The notes beneath the pieces were generated by a model. The model saw nothing but the letters and a program-made list of their open reading frames with translations, was not told where the DNA came from and searched no databases. DNA of 64,000 nucleotides from Shewanella maritima (lineage in GTDB: Bacteria; Pseudomonadota; Gammaproteobacteria; Enterobacterales; Shewanellaceae), in assembly GCF_004295345.1 (NCBI RefSeq), contig NZ_CP036200.1, forward strand, positions 1,488,001 to 1,552,000. Reading direction: 5' to 3'. Both the position numbers and the translations under genes were made by a program. Position 1 is the stretch's first letter. Each line of letters begins with the position of its first letter. Below, in pieces: positions 28,444 to 39,091 of the stretch.

Positions 28444-29072
28444 TACATGCCCATGCGCATTTCGCGCTCAACTTCAGTCAAAGACGCTTTGAAAGACTCA
28501 CGCTCGAAAATACGAGTCATGTAAGCATTGATATCTTTAGAAGTACGAGCATCTAGATTGATACCTAGCTCAGGTAAACGCCAAAGTAATGGGCCTAAGT
28601 AACAGTCAGCTAGACCGAACTCTTCACTCATAAAGTAAGGCATTTCAGCAAACACAGGTGCTAAAGCAACCAGGCTTTCTGTCAGCTCTTTGCGTGCTTC
28701 TTCAACACGGTCACCTTTACGAATGCGGTCTACCAATACATACCAGTCAGTGTCTATGCGGTGCATCATTAGACGCGACTGGCCGCGAGAAACTGGGTAC
28801 ACAGGCATTAATGGCGGGTGCGGGAAGCGCTCGTCCAAGTACTCCATGATGATACGAGATTCGTACAATACCAACTCACGGTCAACCAGCGTTGGCACAG
28901 AGTTATATGGATTTACCTCGAGTAAGTCTTCAGGCATCTCACTTGGGTCAACTTGTAAAACATCAACAGTTACCCCTTTCTCAGCCAAAACAATGCGAAC
29001 TTGGTGGCTATATAAATCATCGGCGCCTGAAAACAGGGTCATGATAGAGCGTTTGTTGGCAGCAACAGCCAT
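28443..29072 (-). CDS. sspA: stringent starvation protein SspA
   Basis: RNA polymerase-associated protein with a glutathione-transferase fold, 209 aa. The thioredoxin-like half (MTLFSGADDLYSHQVRIVLAE) and the helical half (WYVLVDRIRKG) are clear; the catalytic GST residue is absent, as in the family. ATG at 29072 (MAVAANKRS) is chosen because GGAGGG is five bases upstream; the frame extends 15 codons further without a ribosome-binding site. It couples to sspB. Regulation under stringent conditions is known for the family, not visible here. Confidence 0.95.
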   Translation of the reverse strand: MAVAANKRSIMTLFSGADDLYSHQVRIVLAEKGVTVDVLQVDPSEMPEDLLEVNPYNSVPTLVDRELVLYESRIIMEYLDERFPHPPLMPVYPVSRGQSRLMMHRIDTDWYVLVDRIRKGDRVEEARKELTESLVALAPVFAEMPYFMSEEFGLADCYLGPLLWRLPELGINLDARTSKDINAYMTRIFERESFKASLTEVEREMRMGM

Positions 29073-29104
29073 TGATACCCTCCAGAATCTAATAAAAACA
29101 AAAC

Positions 29105-29129
29105 AAACGAGGGGCAAAGCCCCCCGTTT
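29105..29129 (-). terminator. intrinsic terminator of the petABC operon
   Basis: On the minus strand an 11-bp stem (AAACGGGGGGC with GCCCCTCGTTT, one mismatch, 3-nt loop) is followed by a T-rich stretch. It lies about 40 bp after the cytochrome c1 stop and just upstream of sspA. Confidence 0.85.
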
Positions 29130-29167
29130 ACAATATGCGGATAATGTATTCTACCTGTTATTGATGG

Positions 29168-29911
29168 CTAGTGTACATCTTTCCAGTACTCTTTCTTCAA
29201 TAAATATGCAATCACGAAGAAAACGAATAGGAAACAAAGTACCCAAAAGCCCATCGCTTCACGCTCTAACTTAACAGGGTCAGCTGAATAAACGAGGAAG
29301 CCAGTGATGTCACGCACAACCTGGTCGTACTCTTCAGCAGACATTGAACCGCCTTGAGGAGGGGTAATTTCCTTGATCGAAGTTACCTCTACACCATTTA
29401 CGGTTTTGGTTTCAAATACCGCTGTACCTAGACCTTGAAGGTCTTGCATTACATGTGGCATACCAACCATCGGGAAGACCGTGTTGTTAACACCAAACGG
29501 GCGTGATGGATCGGCATAGAAGCCTTTAAGGTACGAGTACACCCAATCTTCACCACGAACGCGAGCAACTAGCGTTAGGTCTGGTGGCGTTGCACCAAAC
29601 CATTTCGCAGCGTCAGCATCAGGGATAGCATTTTCCATTAGATCGCCAATTTTAGCGTCCGCTGGTAAATACTTAGCCTTCATGTCATCTACTGAAATAC
29701 CTAAGTCATCAGCCACACGGCCGTAACGTTGATACTGAGTACTATGACAACCAGCACAGTATTGCTGAAAATAACCTAAACCACGCTCTAACGATGCGTT
29801 ATCAGTTAAGTCAATCGGTTCAGCAGGGCTTTTTACATGTTCGTTGTTGCCGCCAGCCGCTATGGCAAACATAGGTAACAGGGCAACTAATGCGATTATT
29901 AACTTTTTCAT
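29168..29911 (-). CDS. petC: cytochrome bc1 complex cytochrome c1 subunit
   Basis: Haem c subunit of the ubiquinol-cytochrome c reductase, 247 aa. It has a cleavable signal (MKKLIIALVALLPMFAIAAG) and the haem motif CAGCH at residues 52-56. A methionine ligand probably lies in the FPMVGMPHVM region, and a C-terminal anchor (FWVLCFLFVFFVIAYLL) is followed by a basic tail. It faces the periplasm and passes electrons from the Rieske centre to soluble cytochrome c. Its ATG overlaps the petB stop (TAATG). Confidence 0.96.
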   Translation of the reverse strand: MKKLIIALVALLPMFAIAAGGNNEHVKSPAEPIDLTDNASLERGLGYFQQYCAGCHSTQYQRYGRVADDLGISVDDMKAKYLPADAKIGDLMENAIPDADAAKWFGATPPDLTLVARVRGEDWVYSYLKGFYADPSRPFGVNNTVFPMVGMPHVMQDLQGLGTAVFETKTVNGVEVTSIKEITPPQGGSMSAEEYDQVVRDITGFLVYSADPVKLEREAMGFWVLCFLFVFFVIAYLLKKEYWKDVH

Positions 29912-31125
29912 TAGTGAGTCACCCTTGTTGGCACTGGTTTTGTTTTCTCGTTTTTACTGTAAACCCACAGTGCAACGAAGAACGCAAAATACGTGAAAGT
30001 GAAAATACGTGCAGCAATAGTTAGCGTAGGTGTAGCCGGAACAGCACCTAAATAACCAAGCACAAGGAATGAAACAGTAAACTGCGCGATGTTAATCTTA
30101 TGAATTAGACCACGGTAGCGAATCGACTTAACGCGGCAGCGATCTAACCAAGGTAAGATGAACAGCACACCGATTGCAAGACCCATACCGACTACACCCA
30201 GTAGCTTGTGCGGGATCGCACGTAAGATGGCGTAGAAAGGCGTGAAGTACCAAACCGGCGCAATATGCTCAGGCGTCTTCATTGGGTTAGCTGCTTCAAA
30301 GTTTGGTTTCTCTAGGAAGTAACCACCACCTTCAGGCATAAAGAACAACACGTAGCAGAAGATGATTAAGAAACCAGCAACACCTAAGATGTCCTTAACT
30401 GTGTAGTAAGGGTGGAATGGAATGCCATCGACAGGCCAACCGTTCTCATCTTTGTTTTGCTTAATTTCAACACCGTCTGGGTTGTTAGAGCCCACTTCGT
30501 GAAGTGCAATTAAGTGTAAGAATACTAATACGACTAGTACCAATGGCAATGCGATTACGTGTAGTGCAAAGAAGCGGTTAAGCGTCGCTCCAGATACTAC
30601 GTAGTCACCACGGATCCACAGAGTTAGATCATCACCAATAAATGGAATCGCACCAAACAATGAGATAATTACCTGTGCACCCCAGTATGACATCTGACCC
30701 CAAGGCAATAGGTAGCCCATGAAGGCTTCAGCCATTAACACTAGGAAGATAAGCATACCGAATAGCCATAGTAGCTCTCTTGGCTTCTGGTAAGAACCAT
30801 AGATAAGACCACGGAACATATGCAGATAAATCACCACGAAAAAGGCTGAAGCCCCGGTGGAGTGCATATAACGCAGTAACCAACCGTATTCTACATCACG
30901 CATGATGTATTCGATTGAGGCAAAAGCACCTTCAGCTGTAGGTACATAGTTCATTGTTAGCCAAATACCTGTAAGTAGCTGGTTAACTAAAACGAGTAGC
31001 GCTAATGAGCCGAAGAAATACCAAAAGTTAAAGTTTTTTGGTGTGGCGTACTGACCAACATGCTTGTTGTAAGTCGCCGTCATAGGGATGCGAGCATCAA
31101 CCCAATCAATAATGTTCTTAACCAT
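29911..31125 (-). CDS. petB: cytochrome bc1 complex cytochrome b subunit
   Basis: Membrane subunit of 404 aa with eight predicted transmembrane helices, carrying the two b haems and the quinol and quinone sites. The haem histidine pairs are in HSTGASAFFVVIYLH and HVIALPLVLVVLVFLH. The Qo loop reads PVWY rather than the PEWY of many bc1 complexes. Its ATG overlaps the petA stop by one base and its stop overlaps petC, so all three are coupled. Confidence 0.97.
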   Translation of the reverse strand: MVKNIIDWVDARIPMTATYNKHVGQYATPKNFNFWYFFGSLALLVLVNQLLTGIWLTMNYVPTAEGAFASIEYIMRDVEYGWLLRYMHSTGASAFFVVIYLHMFRGLIYGSYQKPRELLWLFGMLIFLVLMAEAFMGYLLPWGQMSYWGAQVIISLFGAIPFIGDDLTLWIRGDYVVSGATLNRFFALHVIALPLVLVVLVFLHLIALHEVGSNNPDGVEIKQNKDENGWPVDGIPFHPYYTVKDILGVAGFLIIFCYVLFFMPEGGGYFLEKPNFEAANPMKTPEHIAPVWYFTPFYAILRAIPHKLLGVVGMGLAIGVLFILPWLDRCRVKSIRYRGLIHKINIAQFTVSFLVLGYLGAVPATPTLTIAARIFTFTYFAFFVALWVYSKNEKTKPVPTRVTH

Positions 31126-31715
31126 TATGCTTCTCCCTTATCAACACCGATAAGCACGGTATTATCATCTAGGTACTGATGCGGAGGGATCACAAGGTTC
31201 AACGGTGCAGGAACACCCTGGAATACACGACCAGCCATATCAAACTTAGAACCGTGACATGGGCAGAAGAAACCTGCAGTTACGCCTTCAACTTGCTCAC
31301 CAAACGAATCTGGCATGTAAGTAGGCGAACAACCAAGGTGAGTACAAATACCCACAGCAATGAAAAACTCAGGCTTGATAGAGCGAGCTTCATTCTGAGC
31401 ATATTCAGGTTGCTGTTCTTCTTGTGAGGTAGGGTCTAACAGTTGACCGTCTAAGCTTTTTAGCTCATTCAGAACTGCTTCAGTACGACGTACAACCCAG
31501 ACTGGCTTTCCGCGCCATTCAACGCGAATTAATTGTCCAGGTTCAACTTTACTAATATTTACTTCAACCGGGGCACCTGCGGCTTTGGCCTTGGCACTAG
31601 GATTCCACGACTTAATGAAAGGTACTGCAACTGCTGCAGCACCGGCACCACCTACCACGGCGGTTGCGGCTGTCAAGAATCTGCGACGTCCGGTATCGAC
31701 TGGCGCATTGCTCAT
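31125..31715 (-). CDS. petA: ubiquinol-cytochrome c reductase Rieske iron-sulfur subunit
   Basis: Rieske protein of 196 aa. The N-terminus has a Tat-type motif (GRRRFLT) followed by the membrane anchor. The [2Fe-2S] ligands are Cys124 and His126 in CTHLGC and Cys151 and His154 in CPCHGS, with Cys129 and Cys153 making the disulfide. ATG at 31715 (MSNAPVDTG) is chosen with GGGAG upstream; the frame continues to a TTG at 31730. First gene of the petABC operon. Confidence 0.96.
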   Translation of the reverse strand: MSNAPVDTGRRRFLTAATAVVGGAGAAAVAVPFIKSWNPSAKAKAAGAPVEVNISKVEPGQLIRVEWRGKPVWVVRRTEAVLNELKSLDGQLLDPTSQEEQQPEYAQNEARSIKPEFFIAVGICTHLGCSPTYMPDSFGEQVEGVTAGFFCPCHGSKFDMAGRVFQGVPAPLNLVIPPHQYLDDNTVLIGVDKGEA

Positions 31716-32373
31716 CCACTTATCTCCCAAAGGGTGTTGGAATTTTTATATTTCAATGCTTTTAACATTTAAAATCGATAACTGTTAAAAACATAGTTTG
31801 AGGCGATGCTCATTATAACGAAAAATTTGAGACAGATCATAGTTAAAAGATGTAACTAAGTGGAGGAATTAGCCAAATTTTCTATTTTGCGTCACAAATT
31901 CGCCACAACCGCAGCTAAACACGGCATATAACAGAGTTTAATGAATTAGATAACATTCAGATAAAGCAAGGTTTTTTATTATTACACTTGTCTCTAATGT
32001 ATTTAGACATCTAATGATGATTAAAATTGAGTATTTGCAAACTAACTGCAAATCAAACATCACTATTTGGCCTCAAAGCTTAAATTTTATTCAAGACAAG
32101 TCACCATTGATGAGAGAGTCGACCTTACACACGAATTAACTGTGTAGCCAACCCAGTACTTTTAATCTCTCTTATGGCGTAAACCATATTGTTTCTAAAG
32201 AAGATGGCCTTGTGAAAGAGTCCTGCAAAGGAATCTAGCTTTAGCAGCCGAAACTATAATCTAGCTTGGTGAGCTAGTTATTAACGCTGCCTGTTCTGAA
32301 AAGACTAGAAATAGTAAGCAAAGCCTAATAGATGGCAACCACCTATTTAAGCAACTGATTTAAGGCTACAAAC
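31716..32373. other. intergenic region upstream of petA
   Basis: About 660 bp with no convincing gene. The petA end (about 31740-31900) is AT-rich and must hold the petABC promoter. A small CTAGCT/AGCTAG hairpin occurs near 32262-32278. A 41-codon plus-strand open stretch (about 32013-32140) has no ribosome-binding site and looks like chance. Confidence 0.45.
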
Positions 32374-32402
32374 AAAAACGCCCAGCTAGGCTGGGCGTTT
32401 TT
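32374..32402. terminator. intrinsic terminator of the hfl operon
   Basis: AAAAACGCCCAGC, three bases, GCTGGGCGTTTTT: a 13-bp perfect stem with T runs on both strands, 16 bp after the hflC stop. Confidence 0.92.
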
Positions 32403-32417
32403 CAAGTTCATAATAGA

Positions 32418-33311
32418 CTAATTAGCGCCTTTCATGTCCTTCATGTACTTAAAGAACTCACTATCTGGTTCCAACACCATAACGTCGCCGCTACCTTTAA
32501 AGCTCTCTTTATAAGCTTCAAGGCTACGTAGGAAGCCATAGAACTCAGCATCTTGATTGAATGCATCAGCGTAAATCTTAGCTGATTGCGCGTCACCTTC
32601 ACCGCGAACAGTGAGAGCTTCACGTTCAGCTTCCGCAATCTTAACCGTCACCTGAGCGTCTATGGTCGCTCGGATAATTTCAGCCTGCTCCTGACCTTGC
32701 GCACGGTGCTCACGTGCTACAGCTTGACGCTCGGCACGCATACGCTGATAAATACTGCTACTGACATTTGAAGGTAAGTTGATTTGCTTAACACGTACGT
32801 CAACCACCTCAACACCGATGTTCTCAGCACTTTCAGATGCATTAGTTAGCGCATCAATTTGTAACTCATCACGCTTACCAGAAACAATCTCTTTAATGGT
32901 GCGACGACCAAACTCTGTACGCAAATCGTTATTGATTTTCGCAAGTAGTAAGCTTTCGGCGTTAGCTTTCACACCACCGTTAGTTGATAAGTAATATCTT
33001 TCGTAATCCTTAATGCGCCACTTAACATAAGAGTCAACCATCAAGTCTTTCTTTTCAGACGTAACGAAACGGTCAGCTGCGCCATCTAATGTTTGAATAC
33101 GTGCGTCAAGGTAACGTGGCTTATCAATCACAGGGATTTTGAAGTGTAAGCCAGGTGCAAATACACGCGTGACTTCTTCACCATCAATGACATCTTTGGC
33201 AACTTTACCAAATCGAGACACGATTGCTCGCTCACCTTCATTGACCACCATCAAAGAAGAATAACCGACACCAAGTAAAGCAACTAAAATAATTAATCCA
33301 AATCTACCCAT
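32418..33311 (-). CDS. hflC: HflC, FtsH protease modulator
   Basis: SPFH/prohibitin-like membrane protein of 297 aa. A single N-terminal transmembrane segment (LIILVALLGVGYSSLMVV) is followed by the band-7 domain (VNEGERAIVSRFGKV) and a long helical region with MRAERQAVAREHRAQGQEQAE. With HflK it forms a cage around the membrane protease FtsH. It starts two bases after hflK stops. Confidence 0.97.
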   Translation of the reverse strand: MGRFGLIILVALLGVGYSSLMVVNEGERAIVSRFGKVAKDVIDGEEVTRVFAPGLHFKIPVIDKPRYLDARIQTLDGAADRFVTSEKKDLMVDSYVKWRIKDYERYYLSTNGGVKANAESLLLAKINNDLRTEFGRRTIKEIVSGKRDELQIDALTNASESAENIGVEVVDVRVKQINLPSNVSSSIYQRMRAERQAVAREHRAQGQEQAEIIRATIDAQVTVKIAEAEREALTVRGEGDAQSAKIYADAFNQDAEFYGFLRSLEAYKESFKGSGDVMVLEPDSEFFKYMKDMKGAN

Positions 33312-33313
33312 GA

Positions 33314-34471
33314 TTAACCTCTCCCTTGACGAGCACGCTCTTCACGCGACATACGGCCAGATTGCGGCGTTGTCGAGTAAGACTGCGGCGCAGTGCTAGA
33401 ACTAGAGTTAACATGGCGCGGCGGCTGCGACTGTTGCTCTGCTTGGTTACTAGATGAAGACTGCATCATCTTATCAAGTGGTAAATACATTAAGTTGCCG
33501 TTATTTTTTGCATCAATTAACACTTTATTAGTGTCAGACATGACTTCTTGCATCGCTTCTAAATAAAGACGCTTACGAGTGACCTCTGGAGCCTGTTGAT
33601 ATTCAGGTAGTAGCTTAGAGAATCGTGCGACCTCACCTTCGGCTTCTAGGATAACGCGCTGTTTGTATGCACTTGCTTGTTGCGCCATACGCTCAACGAC
33701 ACCGCGAGACTTAGGTTCAACTTCACGTGCATATGCTTCAGCTTCACGAATAAAGCGTTGTTCATCCTCTTGCGCAGCAATAGCATCATCAAACGCATCT
33801 TTAACTTCTTCCGGTGGACGTGCAGGTAGGAAGTTCACATCTTGAATCGTAAGACCTAACTTATATGGCCCAAGGATACGCTCTAACTCACTCCAAGTAT
33901 CACGACGAATCGCATCACGACCTGTAGTCAGAATGTCATCCATACGATTGTGACCGATCACGTAGCGCAGAGCACTATCAGTTGCTTCTCGCAAACTGGC
34001 ATTTGCGTCAACCGCACTGAACAAGTACTCGTATGGATCAGCGACGCTGTACTGAACAACCAGCTCAACTTTCACGACATTTTCATCTGACGTTAACATG
34101 CTGCCGCTTGCAGGAATGGTACGGAAGGTTTGCACGTCAACTGGATAAACTTCATCGATAAACGTTGCTTTCCAGTGCAGACCTGGCCCAACTTGACCAA
34201 TGTACTCACCAAAGCGCAGGTGAACACCTTTCTCTGCTTCTTTGATAGTGTAAAGGCCAGACAAGCCCCACACGAACAAAGCAATAATGGCAATAACAAG
34301 AAGACTCGCGCCATTGAAAGGTAAACCCGATGAAGAGTTACCACCTTTGCCACCAAAGCGTTTTGAAAACTTACGAAATACTTCGTCTAAATCTGGTGGC
34401 CCTTGATCGTTGCCACCTTTGTTTCCCCAAGGGTCTTTATCACCCTTATTTCCGGGCTCATTCCAAGCCAT
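33314..34471 (-). CDS. hflK: HflK, FtsH protease modulator
   Basis: Partner of HflC, 385 aa. The N-terminus is Gly/Asp-rich and cytoplasmic (MAWNEPGNKGDKDPWG), then a transmembrane segment (LLVIAIIALFVWGLSGLY), then the band-7 domain (EAEKGVHLRFGEYIGQVGPGLHW). The C-terminal tail is low-complexity, rich in Ser and Gln, and ends in arginines. It lies 29 bp after hflX. Confidence 0.97.
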   Translation of the reverse strand: MAWNEPGNKGDKDPWGNKGGNDQGPPDLDEVFRKFSKRFGGKGGNSSSGLPFNGASLLVIAIIALFVWGLSGLYTIKEAEKGVHLRFGEYIGQVGPGLHWKATFIDEVYPVDVQTFRTIPASGSMLTSDENVVKVELVVQYSVADPYEYLFSAVDANASLREATDSALRYVIGHNRMDDILTTGRDAIRRDTWSELERILGPYKLGLTIQDVNFLPARPPEEVKDAFDDAIAAQEDEQRFIREAEAYAREVEPKSRGVVERMAQQASAYKQRVILEAEGEVARFSKLLPEYQQAPEVTRKRLYLEAMQEVMSDTNKVLIDAKNNGNLMYLPLDKMMQSSSSNQAEQQSQPPRHVNSSSSTAPQSYSTTPQSGRMSREERARQGRG

Positions 34472-34500
34472 TTAGCACTCCAATTGGATGAAAAAAGAGT

Positions 34501-35808
34501 TTAACCATTAACAGCTGTTTCTGACGGGTCAAAAACAAATGTCGCTAATTCGCCTTCACTCTGCTTAACCAGTCGACGCCAATCGCCGTCTTCTACTCTC
34601 ACAGTTACGATACAATTACCTAGCTCGTCATACTCTTGTGTTTGTATGGCGTCTAGTCGGTAAAATTGGCCAAGATAATGTCCTGCATTTGCAGGGATTT
34701 TTACACTAAACTCATGAATAACTTTGCCGATTAAATCGGTGATTGCTTGTAATAGCAAATCAAAGCCTTGGCGCTTTTGCGCAGAAACCCAAACTCGCTC
34801 AGGTTTACCTTCGTCGTCATAATCAACTCTCGGCTCAAAATCTTCGAGTAAATCGATTTTATTACAAACGACTAGCTGGGTAATCTCACCTGCGCCAATT
34901 TCACTCAGTACATCTTGCACCTGGTCGAAATTATCCGCCATATTGTCATCTGCGCAATCAACGATATGCAGCAGAATTTCAGCTTGTTGGGTCTCTTGCA
35001 ACGTTGCTTTAAACGCGGCAACTAAGTCATGAGGTAAATGACGAATGAATCCAACTGTGTCAGCAAGAATCACCTCACCGTCAGGCAAGGCTAACTTTCG
35101 CAAGGTTGGATCTAACGTCGCAAAAAGCTGATCAGCAGCGTAGACTTCAGACGTCGTCAATGCGTTAAATAGCGTGGATTTCCCCGCGTTGGTATAACCT
35201 ACTAACGATACTGTTGCTAGCTCACTGCGCTTACGTGAGCGGCGACTCTGCTCACGCTGCTTATCAACTTTTTCAAGGCGGCGATTAATATTCTTGATGC
35301 GCCCACGCAATAATCGTCTATCGGTTTCGAGCTGGGTTTCCCCCGGGCCGCGCATACCGATACCACCTTTTTGGCGCTCAAGGTGAGTCCAACCTCTAAT
35401 CAAGCGAGTCGACATGTGGCGCAATTGCGCTAGCTCCACCTGCAACTTACCTTCATGGGTTCGGGCTCGTTGAGCAAAAATATCTAAAATAAGGGTTGTT
35501 CTATCTAAGACTCGGCATTGGCAAATTGCTTCAAGATTACGTTCTTGAGCGGGGCTCAATGCGTGGTTAAAGATAACAACATTTGCTTCCGTTGCAGCGA
35601 CCATGGCCGCTAGCTCTTCCGTCTTACCTGTGCCTATAAAAAACTTGCGGTCAGGAACACGTCTACTGCCAGTCACAACACCCACTGAGCGAGCACCGGC
35701 AGATTCAACTAATAACTGTAATTCAACTATGTCTTCGCGACGTTCTTCGTCGGAAAAGTCGATATGAACAAGTACAGCTGTTTCACCCGCTTCATAACGA
35801 TCAAACAA
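34501..35808 (-). CDS. hflX: ribosome-associated GTPase HflX
   Basis: GTPase of 435 aa that binds the 50S subunit and helps split stalled ribosomes. The N-terminal HflX domain contains ALSPAQERNLE and GMRGPGETQLE; the G domain begins with GYTNAGKST near residue 206, with DTVGF and NKID. The start MFDRYEAGETA lies 21 bp after the hfq stop, in the conserved hfq-hflX-hflK-hflC order. Confidence 0.97.
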   Translation of the reverse strand: MFDRYEAGETAVLVHIDFSDEERREDIVELQLLVESAGARSVGVVTGSRRVPDRKFFIGTGKTEELAAMVAATEANVVIFNHALSPAQERNLEAICQCRVLDRTTLILDIFAQRARTHEGKLQVELAQLRHMSTRLIRGWTHLERQKGGIGMRGPGETQLETDRRLLRGRIKNINRRLEKVDKQREQSRRSRKRSELATVSLVGYTNAGKSTLFNALTTSEVYAADQLFATLDPTLRKLALPDGEVILADTVGFIRHLPHDLVAAFKATLQETQQAEILLHIVDCADDNMADNFDQVQDVLSEIGAGEITQLVVCNKIDLLEDFEPRVDYDDEGKPERVWVSAQKRQGFDLLLQAITDLIGKVIHEFSVKIPANAGHYLGQFYRLDAIQTQEYDELGNCIVTVRVEDGDWRRLVKQSEGELATFVFDPSETAVNG

Positions 35809-35829
35809 AAAGCGTTTTCCTTATTTTAC

Positions 35830-36093
35830 TTACTCAGCACTACCTGCATCATCGCCTGGTGCACCAGCACCTTGATGGTTAGATACATTGAATGGGCGTG
35901 CAGGCACGACTGTAGAGATAGCGTGCTTGTAAACCATTTGGCTTACAGTGTTTTTCAAAAGAATGACGAATTGGTCAAATGACTCAACTTGCCCTTGTAA
36001 CTTGATACCATTAACTAGGTAGATTGAAACTGGTACACGTTCGCGACGCAAAGCGTTCAAAAATGGGTCTTGTAAAGATTGCCCCTTAGCCAT
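35830..36093 (-). CDS. hfq: RNA chaperone Hfq
   Basis: Sm-like hexameric RNA chaperone, 87 aa. The Sm1 motif ([19 protein letters not shown]) and Sm2 motif ([10 protein letters not shown]) are intact, and the start [21 protein letters not shown] matches the family. The C-terminal tail is short and ends in acidic residues (GDDAGSAE), shorter than in E. coli (102 aa). It lies between miaA and hflX. Confidence 0.98.
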   Translation of the reverse strand: MAKGQSLQDPFLNALRRERVPVSIYLVNGIKLQGQVESFDQFVILLKNTVSQMVYKHAISTVVPARPFNVSNHQGAGAPGDDAGSAE

Positions 36094-36171
36094 TTTTAAT
36101 TTCCTTTTTATAAAATTATCAATTTATGTTTTATTGTTTAGTTTTAGTATTATACAGCGCACACTATTATG

Positions 36172-37098
36172 CTAGTGGCATTGACGCATAAGTGTAACTA
36201 AATTCCCTTCAGCACCGCTTTCTAACCAATGCAAGTCAGGCCAACCTCTTAGCCATGTTAATTGACGTTTAGCTAATTGCCTAGTTGCAGCGGTTCCTTT
36301 TTCGACCATAGTCTTATAGTCGAATTCCCCATCAAGATACTGCCAACACTGGCGGTAACCCACGCAGCGCATTGACGGCATATCTATGTGTAAATCGCCC
36401 CGCGCTTTTAACGACTCGACCTCAGCAACAAATCCTTGTTCGAGCATAATGTTAAAACGCTTAGCGATTAATTCATGTAACACTTTTCTATCCGTTGGTG
36501 CAATAGCGAATTGCACTACGTCATAAGGTAATGCTGGTGCTTTAGTCTGCGATAACTCGGTTAACGTTTTCCCAGTAATACGATACACCTCTAACGCGCG
36601 TGATAAGCGCTGGGGATCATTTGGATGAATTCGCTCACCCGCAACTGGGTCGATATCGCATAACTCTTGATGTAAAGCTTGCCAGCCAATTGACTCAGCT
36701 TGCTTGGTAATCTCCGCGCGAATGGCTTCATCAGCGCTTGGCAGCGGAGATAACCCCTCAAGCAAGGTTTTAAAGTACATCATCGTACCACCAACAAGCA
36801 GTGGCGTTTTACCCTTCGCTAAGATGCGCTCAATTTCGGCAATAGCATCTTGGCGAAAATCTGCAGCAGAATAGCTTTCTGCTGGGTCTAAAATATCAAT
36901 CAATGCATGTGGAGCCTGGGCTATTTCGTCTGCGGTGGGCTTAGCCGAGCCGATATCCATACCTTTGTAAATCAACGCTGAGTCAACTGAGATAATCTCA
37001 CAGTTATGATGTTTGGCTAGTTCAATTGCGAGTGCAGTTTTCCCCGACGCAGTTGGGCCCATAAGAAAAATGACTTTAGGTTGCGGCTTAGTTGTCAC
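36172..37098 (-). CDS. miaA: tRNA dimethylallyltransferase MiaA
   Basis: Adds dimethylallyl to A37 of tRNAs reading codons that begin with U. It is 308 aa with the P-loop GPTASGKT near residues 14-21, [16 protein letters not shown], and the C-terminal [14 protein letters not shown]. The start overlaps the end of mutL by 11 bp. Confidence 0.97.
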   Translation of the reverse strand: MTTKPQPKVIFLMGPTASGKTALAIELAKHHNCEIISVDSALIYKGMDIGSAKPTADEIAQAPHALIDILDPAESYSAADFRQDAIAEIERILAKGKTPLLVGGTMMYFKTLLEGLSPLPSADEAIRAEITKQAESIGWQALHQELCDIDPVAGERIHPNDPQRLSRALEVYRITGKTLTELSQTKAPALPYDVVQFAIAPTDRKVLHELIAKRFNIMLEQGFVAEVESLKARGDLHIDMPSMRCVGYRQCWQYLDGEFDYKTMVEKGTAATRQLAKRQLTWLRGWPDLHWLESGAEGNLVTLMRQCH

Positions 37099-39088
37099 TC
37101 GTTTGCTCTTTTAACCATTGCTGCCAAGGCATGACCTTAGCTTGTTGCCAAATAACTTGCTGTTGCTGCTCAGAAAGCTCACATAAAGCTTGCCATTGAG
37201 ACTGTGGGTTGATGTTAGGCACTTGCATATGCTCAACAATCCACTGACTTAACGCCTCATCTGTTGGTGTTTCGACCATAAACCACTGCAACAGTTCAGG
37301 AATGATGTTTGCTAAATGTGCTTCCCTTAGATATTGGGGCACTTTTTTGATAATCAACTGCTGATAGCGAATTGTAACCTCAATTGCCATTTTTCTCAGT
37401 AGATTATCTTGATCAGCAATCACCTTTAACCAATCGCTATCTGCGGCTACTGAAGTTGGCATCAATAAAGGTTGGCTCACCAACCCTGTTGGTAGCTTTT
37501 CAAGTAACTCGTTTTTTGCCAGCGCCTTAGACACCAAGGTGATATCCAGCAGCAACAATTGCTGCCCGACCACTTTCACCCAGTAACGTTCATCGAGTAA
37601 ATCAGGCATAGGTTGTAAACCTGTATCTATGCCCGCATCGGTTACCACTTCAGGCGTAGATAGTAACTTGGCGTAGCTCTCTACTGCCCTAGGGTTGATA
37701 TCCTCATTTTGCCCTCGGTAAGGCGATTGGCTGTAGCTAGATTTATCATGTCGCCCAGGATGCCTAGGTTGCCCGCTAACACTGCTGTCTGCATAGTCAC
37801 TGTTATCAGCATAGCTTGATTGTCTTAAACCAGCCTGAGTCTGCGTATAGCTCTGAGCTGCACCATCCTTGCTCGGAATATGCATTCTGCCGTATTGGCT
37901 TTGGCTATTGAAATAACCTGTTTCATGGCTATGTTGGCCGCTATCATTCTGTGGCGACCCGGTTGCTCCACTATGAGTTGCTGCGCTGCTTGGCACAGCT
38001 GACACTTGCTCCATGGTGCTTTGCCCAAGCGTTAATCCTGGTACGGATTGACTATCCAGCTTTCTGCTTGAAGGTTGCTGAGTGACAGGCTCCATCGGCA
38101 TTTGTCCAAGTACAGATTGCAGTGCTTGCAATATGTAATCATGAACATAGCGAGCTTGATGAAAACGTACTTCATGTTTAGCAGGATGAACGTTTACATC
38201 GACCTGATGAGGATCAAGATCCAACTTTAAAATGAACGCGGGGGCAACCTGATAACCGTGTTCAGCAAACGCCTGTTTTACAGCATGATTAACTAAACGG
38301 TCTCTCACAAGACGCCCATTTACATAGAAGTAATGGGTATCAACTTGCACAGGATCTTGAGGCGACTGAATAAATCCCGACAACTTCAAACCTTCATGCT
38401 CACAACTGACTTCTAGCGCCAATTCAGCAAAACTCTTGCCGCTAACCTGCGCAATACGTTGTTGTAACTGGATGTCGGTATTAGCAGGCTTATATTGACG
38501 AACACGCTTGCCGTTGTGGGTCAAAACAAAATGAATATCGGTACGCGCCATCGCAATGCGCTTTAGCCACTCATCAATATGAGTAAACTCTGTCTTGTCG
38601 CTTTTTAAAAAGCGGCGTCTAGCAGGTGTATTAAAAAATAAATCGGCAACTTCAATCGTAGAGCCTTGTGGATGCGCGGCTGGTACAACTTTTACCGCCA
38701 TTTGCGAGCCCTCAGCAAAGGCTTGCCAAGCTTCAGTTTGCTCAGCGGTGCGCGAGGTCAAGGTGAGACGAGACACAGAGCTCACACTCGCTAACGCCTC
38801 ACCGCGAAAACCAAAACTCAAAATAGCTTCAAGATCATCAAGGGTATGTACTTTTGACGTTGCGTGACGAGAAAGTGCGAGATTAAGCTCTTCTTTGGCA
38901 ATACCGCAGCCATTGTCGCGAATGCGAATTAGCTTACTGCCGCCTTTTTCAATATCAATGTCGACTCTAGTCGCACCAGCATCAAGGCTGTTTTCTACCA
39001 GTTCCTTTACGACAGATGCAGGTCGCTCAACCACCTCTCCTGCGGCAATCTGGTTAGCAAGTTGAGGTGGAAGTAATTCAATTGCCAT
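37088..39088 (-). CDS. mutL: DNA mismatch repair protein MutL
   Basis: Mismatch-repair ATPase of 666 aa. The GHKL motifs are clear in the N-terminal domain ([30 protein letters not shown]). A long, low-complexity linker rich in Ser, Gln and Tyr runs from about residue 340 to 470. The C-terminal dimerisation domain (about 480-666) has no DQHAXXERXXYE endonuclease motif that I can see, consistent with MutH-containing gammaproteobacteria. Confidence 0.97.
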   Translation of the reverse strand: MAIELLPPQLANQIAAGEVVERPASVVKELVENSLDAGATRVDIDIEKGGSKLIRIRDNGCGIAKEELNLALSRHATSKVHTLDDLEAILSFGFRGEALASVSSVSRLTLTSRTAEQTEAWQAFAEGSQMAVKVVPAAHPQGSTIEVADLFFNTPARRRFLKSDKTEFTHIDEWLKRIAMARTDIHFVLTHNGKRVRQYKPANTDIQLQQRIAQVSGKSFAELALEVSCEHEGLKLSGFIQSPQDPVQVDTHYFYVNGRLVRDRLVNHAVKQAFAEHGYQVAPAFILKLDLDPHQVDVNVHPAKHEVRFHQARYVHDYILQALQSVLGQMPMEPVTQQPSSRKLDSQSVPGLTLGQSTMEQVSAVPSSAATHSGATGSPQNDSGQHSHETGYFNSQSQYGRMHIPSKDGAAQSYTQTQAGLRQSSYADNSDYADSSVSGQPRHPGRHDKSSYSQSPYRGQNEDINPRAVESYAKLLSTPEVVTDAGIDTGLQPMPDLLDERYWVKVVGQQLLLLDITLVSKALAKNELLEKLPTGLVSQPLLMPTSVAADSDWLKVIADQDNLLRKMAIEVTIRYQQLIIKKVPQYLREAHLANIIPELLQWFMVETPTDEALSQWIVEHMQVPNINPQSQWQALCELSEQQQQVIWQQAKVMPWQQWLKEQTSDN

Positions 39089-39091
39089 GGT

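Noticed and set aside
28690..29274. 194-aa plus-strand open frame
   Set aside because: It spans the antisense of sspA and the end of petC, is rich in Ser and Thr from antisense composition, and has no ribosome-binding site.
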